Notes: generated by a model from the letters alone, not told the origin. 64,000 nucleotides of DNA from Alistipes sp. ZOR0009 (GCF_000798815.1 NZ_JTLD01000009.1:19091-83090); one strand, 5' to 3'. Numbered from the stretch's first letter, positions 35,241-45,959 are shown. Translations and numbers: made by a program.

Positions 35241-35843
35241 CTATTTTGTTAACTTTAGGTTCGATGTGTATTCCATGCATTTTTTGAGGCATTCAGCTGT
35301 AATCAATGCATCTTCTAGAGCGTTATGCTCATCGCTTTCGCGGCTTAATCCAAAATAGTCGGCTATGGCATTTAGGCTGAGAGATTGTGGTGTTTTTACC
35401 CCATTTTTTGATAAAATTTCAAACAGATAAAATGCAATGTTATGCAAGTCGAGCAGCTTGTTTGAAAAAGGCCATTCCTTTTTCTCTTTTCTGTAGGCTG
35501 CTTTTAGAAAAACGACGTCATACATTACGCTTTGTCCGCAGATATTTACACTTTTGAGGGCGTTGAATTTACTCCCTGTATTGGGAAGTGTTGCATGTAT
35601 CCATTCCTCAAATTCATCTAGTACTTCGTAAAGCATTGGGGCATCTTCAAGTTCCTCCCAGGTTAGCTGGTGTATCTTTTGCGAAGAAAGGGAGAAACTC
35701 TCCTCATTTTCGGGATATACGTTAGATATATACGTGTCAAGCAGTTCCCAGTTGTTGCTGTACAATCCTGCTCCAACTTGAATAATTTCGTGCCATCCAG
35801 GCTCAATTCCGCTTAGCTCTAAATCCAGTACTAGGTGTGCCAT
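35241..35843 (-). CDS. DEDDh-family 3'-5' exonuclease
   Basis: 200 residues with the DnaQ/RNase T fold. The first acidic pair is in LVLDLELSGIEPG (D7, E9), the second Asp in GQSVMYDVVFLKAAY, and the last His/Asp in ESDEHNALEDALITAECL. All four catalytic positions are there. No other domain, so it is a stand-alone proofreading-type or RNA-processing nuclease; the substrate cannot be told. Followed closely by a membrane-protein gene. Confidence 0.88.
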   Translation of the reverse strand: MAHLVLDLELSGIEPGWHEIIQVGAGLYSNNWELLDTYISNVYPENEESFSLSSQKIHQLTWEELEDAPMLYEVLDEFEEWIHATLPNTGSKFNALKSVNICGQSVMYDVVFLKAAYRKEKKEWPFSNKLLDLHNIAFYLFEILSKNGVKTPQSLSLNAIADYFGLSRESDEHNALEDALITAECLKKCMEYTSNLKLTK

Positions 35844-35905
35844 AGGTTAAAATGGAAGCTTCAAAGTTATAACTTAAGTGTAATTTTCCTATATGGTGCA
35901 AAAAA

Positions 35906-35927
35906 AAGACCATCAAGCAATGGTCTT
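35906..35927 (-). terminator. Terminator of the NYN/CSD gene
   Basis: Stem AAGACCAT/ATGGTCTT (35906-35913 with 35920-35927), 6-nt loop; T run downstream on the minus strand and A/T-rich flank on the other, so it may also act on the plus strand. Confidence 0.8.
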
Positions 35928-35951
35928 CTTTTTTATAATTTGATGGATTAT

Positions 35952-36881
35952 CTAGTAAACCTTTCTAACATTTTTAGCAACATCTTGTCCATGGATGTTT
36001 TGCTCAACGGTAAATTCAACTGGATCGCCAGGCATTAAATCGTTAAAGTCAACATCTTGTAGGTCTAAATAGTGGAAGAATAGGTTGTTGTTCGGATGTT
36101 TAATGAATCCGTAACCGTTCTTCAAGCTAAGTATTTCACCCTCTTGGTATTCTTCTGCCGAAATTTTTGCTTTCGAAGGAGATGAAGGGATGTTGGTGGT
36201 GATATTAACCTTTGGTGCGCTTTCGTTGCTAACGAATAGGTTGTCAACAATGTCGAGATCCTCGTCGTTATTGTCAATTTCGCTATGCATAGGAATTGGG
36301 TAACTAACCTCTTCTAGTAGATCTTGAGATGTTTTGGTTACAACCTTTTGACCTTCATCGTTGGTATACTCAAATTCCCATCCAAGAACCATAACTCGGG
36401 TTCCGAGGGTGTTTAGCTTGCGAACCAATGGAACATAATCACCATTAGAAGCAATTAAAACTACTACGTCAAACTTTTTTAGGATAGAAAGTTCAAATGC
36501 TTCAAGCGCTAACCACACGTCAATACCTCTTTCTTCCTTCTTTCCAAAATTATTCTTGAATGGGAGGTAGTGGGTAATTACGCCTTCAGACATTAGAATG
36601 TCATCAAAAACGCGGTCGTAGTAGAGCTGATTTCCTCTTTGGCTAGCATCTTGAGCGCTGTAACGACATCTGAAATAGTGAGCATCTGCGATCTTACAAA
36701 GCTTAATGTCTACGTCTTCTTCTTTACCTACTAGGTGACGGATGTAATAATGCAGACCAGAAATGCTTAGACGTCTTTTGCGAGGGTGAACGTAGTTGTA
36801 GTAATTGCTGACTTGTAAGAAGTAGTTTCCGTCGTAAAAGACACCAATCCTCTTTAAAGAAGAGGCACATCCATTGTTCAT
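35952..36881 (-). CDS. NYN (PIN-like) nuclease fused to a cold-shock domain
   Basis: 309 residues. The N-terminal ~190 residues are a NYN/LabA-like PIN-fold domain: IGVFYDGNYF near the start, EERGIDVWLALEAFE, and VLIASNGDYVPLVRKLNTLGTRV supply the Asp metal ligands. A low-complexity acidic linker (~200-235) leads to a cold-shock-like OB domain (~245-309) with an RNP1-like NGYGFIKHP and RNP2-like LFFHY. The combination points to an RNA-directed endonuclease with its own RNA-binding arm (inference from families). Monocistronic with ~200 bp of AT-rich leader. Confidence 0.85.
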   Translation of the reverse strand: MNNGCASSLKRIGVFYDGNYFLQVSNYYNYVHPRKRRLSISGLHYYIRHLVGKEEDVDIKLCKIADAHYFRCRYSAQDASQRGNQLYYDRVFDDILMSEGVITHYLPFKNNFGKKEERGIDVWLALEAFELSILKKFDVVVLIASNGDYVPLVRKLNTLGTRVMVLGWEFEYTNDEGQKVVTKTSQDLLEEVSYPIPMHSEIDNNDEDLDIVDNLFVSNESAPKVNITTNIPSSPSKAKISAEEYQEGEILSLKNGYGFIKHPNNNLFFHYLDLQDVDFNDLMPGDPVEFTVEQNIHGQDVAKNVRKVY

Positions 36882-37084
36882 AATTGTACTGTTATTAATT
36901 TAATATAAAATTTATGTATTCAGGGCGTGTTAGTAACACTTCACTGTTTTCCAAAACTCAACGGCTATGCTAATTAAGCATTTGTAAAATTACGACGTAT
37001 TTTTAAAAAAATCACTAGGCAAAGTCAAAATAATCTATTTTTTATAAAAAAAAACAGGAATGACGGCTGAAAGTTCATTTTCAA

Positions 37085-38335
37085 CTATATATCTAGTAAG
37101 GTTTTTTCTGGATTCTCTCCGTTGTAAAGTAGGAAGATTGGATTTTCTAGCAGCTGTTTAACTCTAACCAAGAAGCCTACGGAATCTTTCCCGTCAATAA
37201 TTCTGTGGTCGTAGGAGAGGGCTATGTACATCATTGGGCGAATTTCTACTTTCCCATTGATAGCAACAGGGCGTTCGATGATGTTGTGCATTCCTAGTAT
37301 TCCCGATTGTGGAGGATTGATTATGGGGGTTGACATCATTGAACCAAATACTCCTCCGTTGGTGATTGTAAATGTACCTCCAGTCATTTCATCTAGTGAG
37401 AGCTTTCCGTTTCGTCCTTTATCTGCCAGCTCCTGTATCTTTTTTTCAATTCCGGCTAGCGAAAGGTTTTGAGCATCGCGTACAATTGGAACCATCAATC
37501 CTTTTGGGGTTTGCACTGCTATGGAAATATCGTAGTAGCTTGGAGTGATGATTTCATCCCCATTAATCATAGAGTTTACCATAGGGTGTTGCTTTAGAGC
37601 CTCGACTGTAGCTTTTGTGAAGAAGGACATAATTCCCAGCTTGGTACCATGCTTCTCAACGAATTCTTTCTGGTATTTTTTACGTAGCTCCATCACAGCC
37701 GTCATATCTACCTCATTAAAGGTGGTAAGCATGGCAGTTTCGTTCTTTACGGCAACTAAACGTTGCGCCAGTTTTTTACGCAGCTGGCTCATTGGCACTC
37801 GTTCTTCGGCCCGTTCGGAGGTTGGCTGCGACTTTTCCACATTGGGATAAGGCTGTTTTGTAACTTTTTCGACAGCAGAAGAGGTGATGCGCTGGAGTCC
37901 CTTTATAATGTCGTCTACAGATAAATTGCTTTCTTCCATCATTTTCTTTGCAATAGGAGAAATTTTTATTTTCTCGTACTCTGCTGGTTGGATCTCTTTT
38001 TGGAGTACCTTGTCAGAATCCTTCTTTTTTTCTGCCAATGGCGGTGTTGTTAAGCTATTTTCGGCAGATTTTGGAACATCGGATGATGGAATTCCTGCTC
38101 CTTCAGTATTTATGGTTGCTGCTATACTTCCAACTTTTACGGTTGTATGTGCTGGAGTATTTATCCTAATAGTACCGCTATCGGAGGCTATGAGCATTAA
38201 GGTAGCCTTTTCCGATTCCACTTCGGCAACTTCTTGGTCTTTTTCTACAAAGGAACCATCTTCTACTAGCCAGCTGGCTATTTCTACTTCTGATATTGAT
38301 TCTCCTGGGCTAGGAATGAGTATTTCAACGGTCAT
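37085..38335 (-). CDS. odhB: 2-Oxoglutarate dehydrogenase E2, dihydrolipoyl succinyltransferase
   Basis: Core subunit that moves the succinyl group from lipoate to CoA. An N-terminal lipoyl domain ([11 protein letters not shown], lipoyl Lys in the EKA turn), a Pro/Lys-rich linker, a peripheral subunit-binding domain (~125-160, [15 protein letters not shown]), and a C-terminal catalytic domain with [13 protein letters not shown] holding the His/Asp catalytic pair. 416 residues, full length. It starts 2 bp after odhA. The E3 gene is not in the window. Confidence 0.95.
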   Translation of the reverse strand: MTVEILIPSPGESISEVEIASWLVEDGSFVEKDQEVAEVESEKATLMLIASDSGTIRINTPAHTTVKVGSIAATINTEGAGIPSSDVPKSAENSLTTPPLAEKKKDSDKVLQKEIQPAEYEKIKISPIAKKMMEESNLSVDDIIKGLQRITSSAVEKVTKQPYPNVEKSQPTSERAEERVPMSQLRKKLAQRLVAVKNETAMLTTFNEVDMTAVMELRKKYQKEFVEKHGTKLGIMSFFTKATVEALKQHPMVNSMINGDEIITPSYYDISIAVQTPKGLMVPIVRDAQNLSLAGIEKKIQELADKGRNGKLSLDEMTGGTFTITNGGVFGSMMSTPIINPPQSGILGMHNIIERPVAINGKVEIRPMMYIALSYDHRIIDGKDSVGFLVRVKQLLENPIFLLYNGENPEKTLLDI

Positions 38336-38337
38336 GT

Positions 38338-41160
38338 CTACTGTTTTTTTGTTTGGTTAAAATATCTGTGCTCGGGCTTATGGTCTGCCTTATATTTACC
38401 GACTTCGCATTGTAGTCCACAATATTTGTTCTGTAGATTGCAGGTACATTGGCGGAATATTTTGCCAATAATTTCTTCCTGTTCCATAAAATGTAGCTTG
38501 CTTAATCCTACAGCAGGACTTCCGCTTGATTGGCGTGCAACAACTTCTATGGGGACGATGTTTTTCATCTGCTGAGAAATGAAAGTCCACGCTCCCATAT
38601 TTTCTGGTTCTTCCTGAATCCATATCCATTTTATGGCGTTAGAATAGTGGTTGAGTATTTCTTTTACTTGACCTTCGGGGAATGGGTAGAGCTGCTCTAT
38701 ACGTATGATTGCTAAATCAGTTGCGTTATAGAGTTCCTTTTTATCGAGAAGGTCGTAGTAAATTTTACCGGTGCAAAAAACAACTCGGAGAACTTCATTT
38801 GGTTGTGTATTGTTATCGTCAATAACCTCCTTAAAACAGCCTGCTGCAATATCGTCGAGTCTAGAAACGCATTTTGCGTGACGAAGCATACTTTTGGGTG
38901 TAAAGACTACTAAAGGGAGCTTGTTGCTGCGCTTAGTCTGACGGCGGATAAGATGAAACATGTTGGCCGGAGTTGTAGGGTAGGCTACCTGCATGTTCAG
39001 ATTCGCAGAGAGCGTCAAAAAACGTTCGATACGCGCGCTTGAATGCTCCGGTCCTTGTCCCTCGTAGCCATGAGGTAAGAAAAGGGCTAGATTGCTCATC
39101 AGTCCCCATTTGTCTTCTGCTGAACTGATGTATTGGTCAATCATTGCTTGGGCAACATTGTGGAAATCTCCAAATTGAGCTTCCCATACGGTGAGCCCTT
39201 CGGGTGAGGTGAGGCTGTATCCATACTCGAATGCCATAACGGCATATTCAGAGAGTATGGAATTGTAGATATCTACAGGTGCTTGATTGGGGCTAATTTG
39301 TTGGTAGGGATAGTACCTGTCGTCTGAGTTTTCGACGGTATAAACGGCATGACGGTGAGAGAAGGTTCCTCTTTCGCTATCTTGTCCGCTAATTCTGACG
39401 CGGTGACCTTCTGCTGCCAATGAGGCTAACGCGAGTTGCTCCCCTAGTGCCCAATCTATTTCATTTTTTGATATTGATTTAAGCCTTTCATCAAGTAGCT
39501 TTTTTAATTTATTGAAGAAAGGTTTGTCGTTTGGGAGCGTGTTAATTTTTGTAGCAATTTGTATTAGAGTGTCTTTTACAACACCTGTGGTAGGTGATGT
39601 TTCAAAGTCTGTAGGCTTGGAGTGCTGGTAATCTTTCCAAAAGTTGGGAAGGAAAGGGACGATTTCAACAGCCTCGAGCTGTTTTGCCTCTTCCAATTTC
39701 TCGTCTAAAAAAGCATTGTATTTATCTTGCTTATCTTTAAGAATGTCAGCGGATAGAATGCCAATATTAACTAGCTTTTCGCCATATATATCGCGTGGAT
39801 TTTTATGCGAAGCGATTTCTTTGTACAACGTTGGCTGTGTAAAACGAGGTTCATCACCTTCGTTATGCCCGTATTTGCGGTAGCAAAGAATGTCGATATA
39901 GATGTCGGAGTGGAATTTTTGACGGTACTCCATCGCCAGTTCAACGGTATGGATAATCGCTTCGATATCATCTCCATTTACATGAAAAACAGGTGCTTGA
40001 ACGACTTTTGCTACGTCTGTAGAGTAGGTGCTAGAACGAGCTTCTAGGTAGTTGGTGGTAAATCCAACCTGATTATTGATTATAATATGTAAGGTTCCTC
40101 CTGTAGTGTAGGCTTTTTGCTGCGACATTTGGATGGTTTCATAAACAATGCCTTGTGCAGCAATAGCGGCGTCTCCATGAATCAGGATAGTGGCAGATTT
40201 GCTATTGTTTCCGTTATAATTACGATCGATTAAACCTCTTGTAATCCCTTCTGCAACAGGTCCTACTGTTTCTAGGTGTGATGGATTTGGGACTAGGTTT
40301 AAACGAACTTTTTTACAATCTTCTGTAAATACTTCGTTAGTGTAGCCGAGGTGGTACTTGACATCTCCTAGCGCTACGCCTTCGGCATATTTTTCACCCA
40401 TAAATTCTCCAAAAATGTTTTTTGGATCCTTTTTTAAGATGTTTGCCAGAACGTTTAGTCGTCCACGATGTGCCATTCCTATAACATACTCTTCGATGCC
40501 AAGGTTGGCACCTTTGGTTATTGCCGCATCGAGAAGTGGAATTAGAGCATCACCACCTTCTAGTGAGAAACGTTTTTGTCCTACAAATTTCCGGTGAATA
40601 TACTGCTCGAACCCAACTGCTCGAACCAGCTTATCGTAGAATCGAATTTTGTGATCGCGGCTAAAGTTGGTTGTGTTTTGTGCTGCTTCCATCTTCTTTT
40701 GGAGCCACTCTACAACTTCGAGATTGCGAATGTAGGTGTACTCTACTCCAATTGATTGGCAGTAGGTGTTTTGTAGATGGGTGACGATCTCTTTTAAGGT
40801 TGCAGCACCGATGCCGATGCTCTTGCCTGCATTAAAGATAGTGTTAAAATCTGCGTTGTTTAGACCGTAGTTTTCAACATCTAGTGTAGGAATATACTTT
40901 CGGCGGGTACGCACGGGATTCGTTTGGGTAAAAAGGTGTCCCCGTTTGCGATAGTCATCAATTAATTGGAGTACTTTATACTCTTTGTCAAAGGTTAGGC
41001 TGTCGGAGGTGCTGGAGGTGTAGCTGGTTTTTGCAAAATCGAAACCTTTAAAGAAATCTCGCCAGCTAGACTCTACGCTCGATGGATCGGCTTGATAGGA
41101 GCGGTAAAGTTCCTCTAGTACTTGGATTTCGAGGTTGCCTATGAATGAGAATTTATCCAT
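38338..41160 (-). CDS. odhA: 2-Oxoglutarate dehydrogenase E1 (thiamine diphosphate) with Cys-rich tail
   Basis: Decarboxylates 2-oxoglutarate onto E2 lipoate. 940 residues. The N-terminal E2-binding helix ([18 protein letters not shown]), [15 protein letters not shown], the ThDP motif [25 protein letters not shown], and the C-terminal domain with [20 protein letters not shown] are all typical. After the normal end ([20 protein letters not shown]) there is an extra ~37-residue tail with CTC and YCGLQC, four cysteines that could bind a metal. With odhB it gives two of three OGDH subunits, implying a TCA-type oxidative step. Confidence 0.94.
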   Translation of the reverse strand: MDKFSFIGNLEIQVLEELYRSYQADPSSVESSWRDFFKGFDFAKTSYTSSTSDSLTFDKEYKVLQLIDDYRKRGHLFTQTNPVRTRRKYIPTLDVENYGLNNADFNTIFNAGKSIGIGAATLKEIVTHLQNTYCQSIGVEYTYIRNLEVVEWLQKKMEAAQNTTNFSRDHKIRFYDKLVRAVGFEQYIHRKFVGQKRFSLEGGDALIPLLDAAITKGANLGIEEYVIGMAHRGRLNVLANILKKDPKNIFGEFMGEKYAEGVALGDVKYHLGYTNEVFTEDCKKVRLNLVPNPSHLETVGPVAEGITRGLIDRNYNGNNSKSATILIHGDAAIAAQGIVYETIQMSQQKAYTTGGTLHIIINNQVGFTTNYLEARSSTYSTDVAKVVQAPVFHVNGDDIEAIIHTVELAMEYRQKFHSDIYIDILCYRKYGHNEGDEPRFTQPTLYKEIASHKNPRDIYGEKLVNIGILSADILKDKQDKYNAFLDEKLEEAKQLEAVEIVPFLPNFWKDYQHSKPTDFETSPTTGVVKDTLIQIATKINTLPNDKPFFNKLKKLLDERLKSISKNEIDWALGEQLALASLAAEGHRVRISGQDSERGTFSHRHAVYTVENSDDRYYPYQQISPNQAPVDIYNSILSEYAVMAFEYGYSLTSPEGLTVWEAQFGDFHNVAQAMIDQYISSAEDKWGLMSNLALFLPHGYEGQGPEHSSARIERFLTLSANLNMQVAYPTTPANMFHLIRRQTKRSNKLPLVVFTPKSMLRHAKCVSRLDDIAAGCFKEVIDDNNTQPNEVLRVVFCTGKIYYDLLDKKELYNATDLAIIRIEQLYPFPEGQVKEILNHYSNAIKWIWIQEEPENMGAWTFISQQMKNIVPIEVVARQSSGSPAVGLSKLHFMEQEEIIGKIFRQCTCNLQNKYCGLQCEVGKYKADHKPEHRYFNQTKKQ

Positions 41161-41193
41161 AATTAAAGTCCATTTTTGGTTGGAATAGAGATG

Positions 41194-42606
41194 CTATAGT
41201 TCGCATTTAAAATCGAACAAGCATCGCTGTTTTACTATTTCTATGACATGCTTGGGAACCATAGTCTCCCATCTAGGGCTGCCCTCCTGCATTAGTCGGA
41301 GCACTTCTGCTGAGCTGATATTTAACCACTCTTTCTTTGCAATTCTGATGTCAATAAATTTTCGTGTACTTTTTAAGTAATCATAAAGGCATTTTATTTC
41401 GGGCGAAAGTTCTAAACTATCGGAGTGTCGTAGTTCTCCTGTCTTCTCATCGAGCATGGGGTAGATGTAGAACTTCATGTTTTTTGGGAAAAGCATTCCG
41501 AATGCTTCTAAAATACCTCCACGTAAATCGTGGTAGTAGTTCGGATCTAGCACCTTTTCGAAAGTGGGATAGCCAATCACTATTCGTAACTTTTTTAGCT
41601 TAAATCGGCCAAAATAGTCTACCAACTTGTAGTACTCCCGGAAGTTGGATATCATTACGTGCTGTCCCATATGGTTTAAAAGGTCTACTCTGTCGAGGAA
41701 ATCGCGTTCGTGGAATTCACCCTCGCTCATAAGATTGTTGAGCGTAATTTCGCACAACGATAGGGTGCTGTCTCTTGAGTAGTCCTCATCCTCTTTAAAA
41801 ATGGCGTAGCTGGTCTTAAGCATATCTACACCTACATAGGTGATAGGACGAAAACTTCCACGAAATGCAAGTACATTTTTGCGGTAAAGCATGTCTGAAG
41901 GTTGCTGGACATTGCCATCACGGTCGAACATAACGGCAGGTGTCATGCCATTTTTTACTAGCTGAACTCCGAGTAGCCGATTGTCTACCCATTTTAAATC
42001 AGGGCCTTCCATGCGAGCCATGGTAACTTCAACACGGTCGGTGTCTAGGTTGTCCAGCAGCGACTGAAGAAACGTATTTGGGGTCTTAATATGATTAAAG
42101 CATGCCCAAATGAGGTTTACTCCAAGTATACCTAAGGTTTGCTGCTGAAGTAGCGAATCATTTTCTTTGAGCCTAACGTGAATTACCACTTCATTGGGTA
42201 TTCCTTTTTGGCTAATCTCAAACTTAACACCTAACCAACCATTTCCCTGATTATTTTTTTTAAAGTTTATTGTTTCCACAGTATTGGCAAATACGAAAAA
42301 TCGTTGTGAGGCATTTGCCTTGTCCGCAAGTATATTTTGCATCTCGTGATACTCGTGGGTGAGCATCTTCTTGAGTCGTGTTTCCGAAACGTACCGTTCG
42401 CTACCTTTGCTATCGTAGTAGTAGTCGGAGTAGTTTTTGTCGTAAGCTGAAATCGTTTTGGCTATAGTTCCTGAAGCTCCCCCTGCTTGGAAGAAGACGC
42501 GAGCGACTTCTTGTCCTCCTCCTATTTCTGCAAAGGTGCCGTACTTGGTTGCATCAAGATTTATGATGAGTGCCTTTTGTCTTGTACTTAATATTTCGCG
42601 TTCCAT
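41194..42606 (-). CDS. Conserved protein of unknown function upstream of odhA
   Basis: 470 residues, soluble, no signal peptide. Opens with RQKALIINLDATKYGTFAEIGGGQEVARVFFQAGGASGTIAKTISAYD, a pattern I know from a widespread conserved family often misnamed (TonB receptor, or nicotinate-nucleotide adenylyltransferase) in Bacteroidetes genomes. Later segments (LGVKFEISQKGIPNEVVIHVRL; GILGVNLIWACF; NFREYYKLVDYFGRFKLKKLRIVIG) show an alpha/beta protein. No enzymatic motif is certain. It lies 33 bp before odhA on the same strand, so is probably co-transcribed with the OGDH genes. Confidence 0.72.
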   Translation of the reverse strand: MEREILSTRQKALIINLDATKYGTFAEIGGGQEVARVFFQAGGASGTIAKTISAYDKNYSDYYYDSKGSERYVSETRLKKMLTHEYHEMQNILADKANASQRFFVFANTVETINFKKNNQGNGWLGVKFEISQKGIPNEVVIHVRLKENDSLLQQQTLGILGVNLIWACFNHIKTPNTFLQSLLDNLDTDRVEVTMARMEGPDLKWVDNRLLGVQLVKNGMTPAVMFDRDGNVQQPSDMLYRKNVLAFRGSFRPITYVGVDMLKTSYAIFKEDEDYSRDSTLSLCEITLNNLMSEGEFHERDFLDRVDLLNHMGQHVMISNFREYYKLVDYFGRFKLKKLRIVIGYPTFEKVLDPNYYHDLRGGILEAFGMLFPKNMKFYIYPMLDEKTGELRHSDSLELSPEIKCLYDYLKSTRKFIDIRIAKKEWLNISSAEVLRLMQEGSPRWETMVPKHVIEIVKQRCLFDFKCEL

Positions 42607-42769
42607 TAGCGTCTGTTCCTTTTTGGTAAGAGTTTAGCAGCCTCTCGCTGTAGGTAACAATAGATTTTTGCTAATGTTTAGCTCTACAATAAATGGGTGA
42701 ATTTTTTTTGGATATGAGCAGTGCGGCTAATGGATGGGTTGATATAATACTCCAGTTTGGGCTATTTAG

Positions 42770-44374
42770 TTATGGATTGGCGCCTTCTTGTGGATGCTCC
42801 GTTTTCTCTATTTTGGCGTTAATTCGTTTTAAGGCTTCGCTGATTTTTTCCTCAGGTACGATGACATTGTACTCACCCCAAAAGTTAGGATCGTAAGTAT
42901 AAGGCGTGTCAAGATAGATTGTTTGCGGTTTTATCGTTTCCTGCCTGCTAAATTTTGTGATGTTGGATGTTTCCACATCGCAAGTTGCCATTTCTAGAAA
43001 GCAGGAGTAGCTGTTGCTAAAGAGGCGTCCTTTTTTACGAGCTTTTATTTGAATATTGCATTGGGCGTGGTTCAAATAGTAGGTAGAGCCTATTTTTCTG
43101 TAGGTAACCGTGTAGGCGTAGCGTTCGGGTTTTACGATATGGGAGTTTGTTCTCTTTTCGATGAGATAGTCTGTCGCCTTTTGGATATACTTGGGGTTGA
43201 TTTCAAAATCGGCACCTAGTATGGCTAGGCTATCGGTATCTATATAAAGGTTTCCAGTAAAAAGAGCATCTTCAACACCTCCTACCTGCTCAAAGAATAT
43301 GGAGTAGGCGTTTCTGGATTCGAAGGTGACTATGTCTGATAGCGAATACCTGTATTTTTGCATTTCTGCACGATCGAGAAAATCCGGCATGCTACGTACA
43401 ATATCTAAGCTTAAGCAGGCCGATATGCCTCCTCGGATTTTCATAATAAGGGTGTCGCTATTATCCGTATTGGTTATTTTACGTGATTTAATTTCTTTTG
43501 TAAGATCGCTACTAAAGGATTGGTCGAAAGATGGCTTGTATATTTTAAGTAAAGCTTCTATGTAGCTTAGGTATTTTCCATTCTTTTGTACCCCTTCTCG
43601 GTAAAAAGTGCTTAAGTATACGGGATGGGTTGCGTAGTTTTCTTTCCTGTTTTTTAGTGCTTGGTTTACGATGTCCAGAGGATCCACCCGTCTAATTACA
43701 ACTTCCTGAAGGGAGATGATATTTTGTTTTAGGTAGATGTCTACTTTTTGATCTTTGGTTAGCTCTATGGGGAGTTTATATGTTTTAAAGCCAATGTGGG
43801 AGATGGCAATCTGTTTCGATTCGAATGCTTTCCTTACTTTAAGAAGAAATACTCCATCACCGTTGGTTACAGTTCCTTCGGAGGTTCCTTCAATAGCGAC
43901 TGATACGTAGGGGAGAGGGTGCTGTAACTGTTCGTCCCAAACTTTGCCTGTCACGGTAATCCATTGTGTGGTAGTGTCAGTTTTTACTTGGGTATGGGAG
44001 GGTATGGTCGATTTTTTTTCATCTTTATATATGAGTATGTGCTTTCCTAGCGTGCGAAATTTGAGGCTAGGATCATTTAAAATGTCATTGAGAATCCGCT
44101 CAAGCATTTCATTTTTAGCATCCAACTTTACTCGTTTGTCATTTTCAACAATTTTGCTGTCGTATATAAAGTAGTAACCTGTTTTTTTGCTGATGGTGTT
44201 GAGAATATTGTAAAGGGATGCTCGCTGGTTTTCGAAGGAAAACCGTTCCTTTAAGATATCGATTTGCGCATATGTGTAGCAGGGCGTTGCTATAAAAAGT
44301 ATTATCAACCCTAGATATTGGATTGATAACCTTTTGATTTTATTGTTAATGTGGTTGCTACTATTTTGCTTCAT
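42770..44374 (-). CDS. STN-domain protein with carboxypeptidase-regulatory-like domain, no barrel
   Basis: 534 residues. Signal peptide (~1-36, ending YTYAQ), an STN domain (~40-125: FENQRASLYNILNTISKKTGYYFIYDSK), a carboxypeptidase-regulatory-like sandwich (~145-225: VTGKVWDEQLQHPLPYVSVAIEG), then a ~300-residue domain (DPLDIVNQALKNRKENYATHPVYLSTFYREG) shared with the protein at 46043. There is no TonB plug or barrel. STN normally signals to a FecR anti-sigma factor, and this gene overlaps fecR by 14 bp. So it occupies the place of FecA without being a receptor (inference). Confidence 0.8.
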   Translation of the reverse strand: MKQNSSNHINNKIKRLSIQYLGLIILFIATPCYTYAQIDILKERFSFENQRASLYNILNTISKKTGYYFIYDSKIVENDKRVKLDAKNEMLERILNDILNDPSLKFRTLGKHILIYKDEKKSTIPSHTQVKTDTTTQWITVTGKVWDEQLQHPLPYVSVAIEGTSEGTVTNGDGVFLLKVRKAFESKQIAISHIGFKTYKLPIELTKDQKVDIYLKQNIISLQEVVIRRVDPLDIVNQALKNRKENYATHPVYLSTFYREGVQKNGKYLSYIEALLKIYKPSFDQSFSSDLTKEIKSRKITNTDNSDTLIMKIRGGISACLSLDIVRSMPDFLDRAEMQKYRYSLSDIVTFESRNAYSIFFEQVGGVEDALFTGNLYIDTDSLAILGADFEINPKYIQKATDYLIEKRTNSHIVKPERYAYTVTYRKIGSTYYLNHAQCNIQIKARKKGRLFSNSYSCFLEMATCDVETSNITKFSRQETIKPQTIYLDTPYTYDPNFWGEYNVIVPEEKISEALKRINAKIEKTEHPQEGANP

Positions 44375-45383
44375 TGCTAGATAGTATCGTTTGTGCTCCT
44401 TGACGATCAGCCTTTAGATTCATTGATAGGCAAACAAGCTCAACAATATCATTTACCGAATTTTTATCGAAGGTTACGGTCATTCGTCTTGAGGCCACCT
44501 CGTGTTCTGGAATGGTAATGCTGGTGTTGTAGTTGCGATTTATTACAGTTACAATATTTTGTAATGTTTCATCTTTAAACTGCATTTTTCCAACTCTCCA
44601 TGCTAAAGAACCATCGTTTGTCCAATGGCTTTTTTGTAGCTGATTTTGAGAGATGTCCATTCTTTCGCCAGCAACGACTACCTCGGATATGCTAGGGTTG
44701 TTTTTTAAGGTTACCCGTACTTTGCCTCGTTCTACAACCAGCTCGAAGCCATTTTGGGCATACGATTTAATGTTGAAGGCAGTTCCTAGCACCTGCACGT
44801 AGGCGTCAGCCGTTTCTATAATAAATGGTTTTTCGGGGTTGCGGGCAATATCGAAAAAGGCTTCTCCTTTAAGGGTCACCTTTCGTTCGTTATTGGCAAA
44901 TTGTTGAGGATACGCAAAGGTGGTGTTGCTATTAAGGTAGATAATGGAGCCGTCGGCTAGCGTTTGTACTACGGTATTTTCGTTATTGGCATTTAGAACG
45001 CTTACCATTTGGGTGTTGTCTTTACCATTAATGCCCCATAGTATGCCAGAGGCTGTGGCTACAATTGCAATAAGTATGGCGGCATAGCTAAGCAGCAGCC
45101 TTGTGCTAAATCTACTTTTTGAAGGCTCTTTGTTTGGGATGAGCTTCTCGGTTTCTAGGCGTGAGCTAAGCTTGTCCCAAGCTTTGTTGGCATCCACCTT
45201 TTTTTTATGTTCAAAGTTGTTTAGCATATTCCACTCTCTTTTCATCTCAGTAATAAGGGCTGCGTTGGCTGGGTCGAGTGCAGCATCTATTTCAAAGTTG
45301 GCACGCTCGTTCTCGTCCATTTCGTTGGAGAGATACTTGGCTATTAATTCGACGTGCTGTATGTTCTTTTCATCTAGTTTCAT
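44361..45383 (-). CDS. FecR-family anti-sigma factor
   Basis: 340 residues. A cytoplasmic N-terminal part holds sigma (~1-85), one TM helix (~92-111, LLLSYAAILIAIVATASGILW), a periplasmic FecR domain (VSVLNANNENTVVQTLADGSIIYLNSNTTFAYPQ; LKGEAFFDIARNPEKPF) and the C-terminal DUF4974 segment (LQNIVTVINRNYNTSITI), to which an STN domain would dock. It follows its sigma factor by 18 bp and overlaps the STN-protein gene. Confidence 0.93.
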   Translation of the reverse strand: MKLDEKNIQHVELIAKYLSNEMDENERANFEIDAALDPANAALITEMKREWNMLNNFEHKKKVDANKAWDKLSSRLETEKLIPNKEPSKSRFSTRLLLSYAAILIAIVATASGILWGINGKDNTQMVSVLNANNENTVVQTLADGSIIYLNSNTTFAYPQQFANNERKVTLKGEAFFDIARNPEKPFIIETADAYVQVLGTAFNIKSYAQNGFELVVERGKVRVTLKNNPSISEVVVAGERMDISQNQLQKSHWTNDGSLAWRVGKMQFKDETLQNIVTVINRNYNTSITIPEHEVASRRMTVTFDKNSVNDIVELVCLSMNLKADRQGAQTILSSNEAK

Positions 45384-45401
45384 TGCCGTAGTTGTTGTAG
45401 G

Positions 45402-45959
45402 TTACATGGCAACCCGGTTGTATCGCTTTAGTTTTTCACGGAAAAGGCTAAGAGCTTTACCCATGTCGGCCTCTACTGTTTTTATGGAGATGGCCAGCTT
45501 ATCAGCAATCTCCTGGTACTTTTTTCCTTCGAATCTGCTCATTTGGAATATTTGCGAGCAGCGTTCGGGAAGCTGGTGTAACGTTTCCTCCACAATTCTG
45601 TTGAGCTCTGCCATTTCCATCTCATCCTGAGGATTCATGGTTTTCTCCTCCTTTTGAGTTTCAATAGATTGTGTGGCGTATTTTTTTCTTACATTTTGTT
45701 GGCGAAGATAGTTAAGGGAATTGTTTTTTATTGATTTGTAGAGGTAGGCGTTTAGCGATAGCTGTATGGAAATGGTTGCCCTGTTTTTCCAGTAGTTGTA
45801 AAAAAACTCCTGAACCACCTCTTCAGCGATGTCGATATCTTTAAGCATGCTCTCTGCATAATGGCAAAGGGGTTCGTAGTACTTTTTGAAAAGTGTTTCG
45901 AACTCTCCGATGTTTCCTTCCTGAATCTTTTTTTGTATGGAGTAGTCTGCAAGTGCCAT
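45402..45959 (-). CDS. FecI-type ECF sigma factor
   Basis: 185 residues. Region 2 (FETLFKKYYEPLCHYAESMLKDIDIAEEVVQEFFYNYWKNR) and region 4 (LNRIVEETLHQLPERCSQIFQMSRFEGKKYQEIADKLAISIKTVEADMGKAL) complete, typical of the Bacteroidetes RpoE/FecI group. First gene of a sigma - FecR - STN-protein unit; the STN protein is the likely signal source. Likely target: its own operon and perhaps the paralogue at 46043. Confidence 0.93.
   Translation of the reverse strand: MALADYSIQKKIQEGNIGEFETLFKKYYEPLCHYAESMLKDIDIAEEVVQEFFYNYWKNRATISIQLSLNAYLYKSIKNNSLNYLRQQNVRKKYATQSIETQKEEKTMNPQDEMEMAELNRIVEETLHQLPERCSQIFQMSRFEGKKYQEIADKLAISIKTVEADMGKALSLFREKLKRYNRVAM

Noticed and set aside
41194..42606. TonB-dependent receptor or nicotinate-nucleotide adenylyltransferase
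   Set aside because: These names are common for the family, but the protein has no signal peptide, plug, barrel or HxGH nucleotidyltransferase motif.
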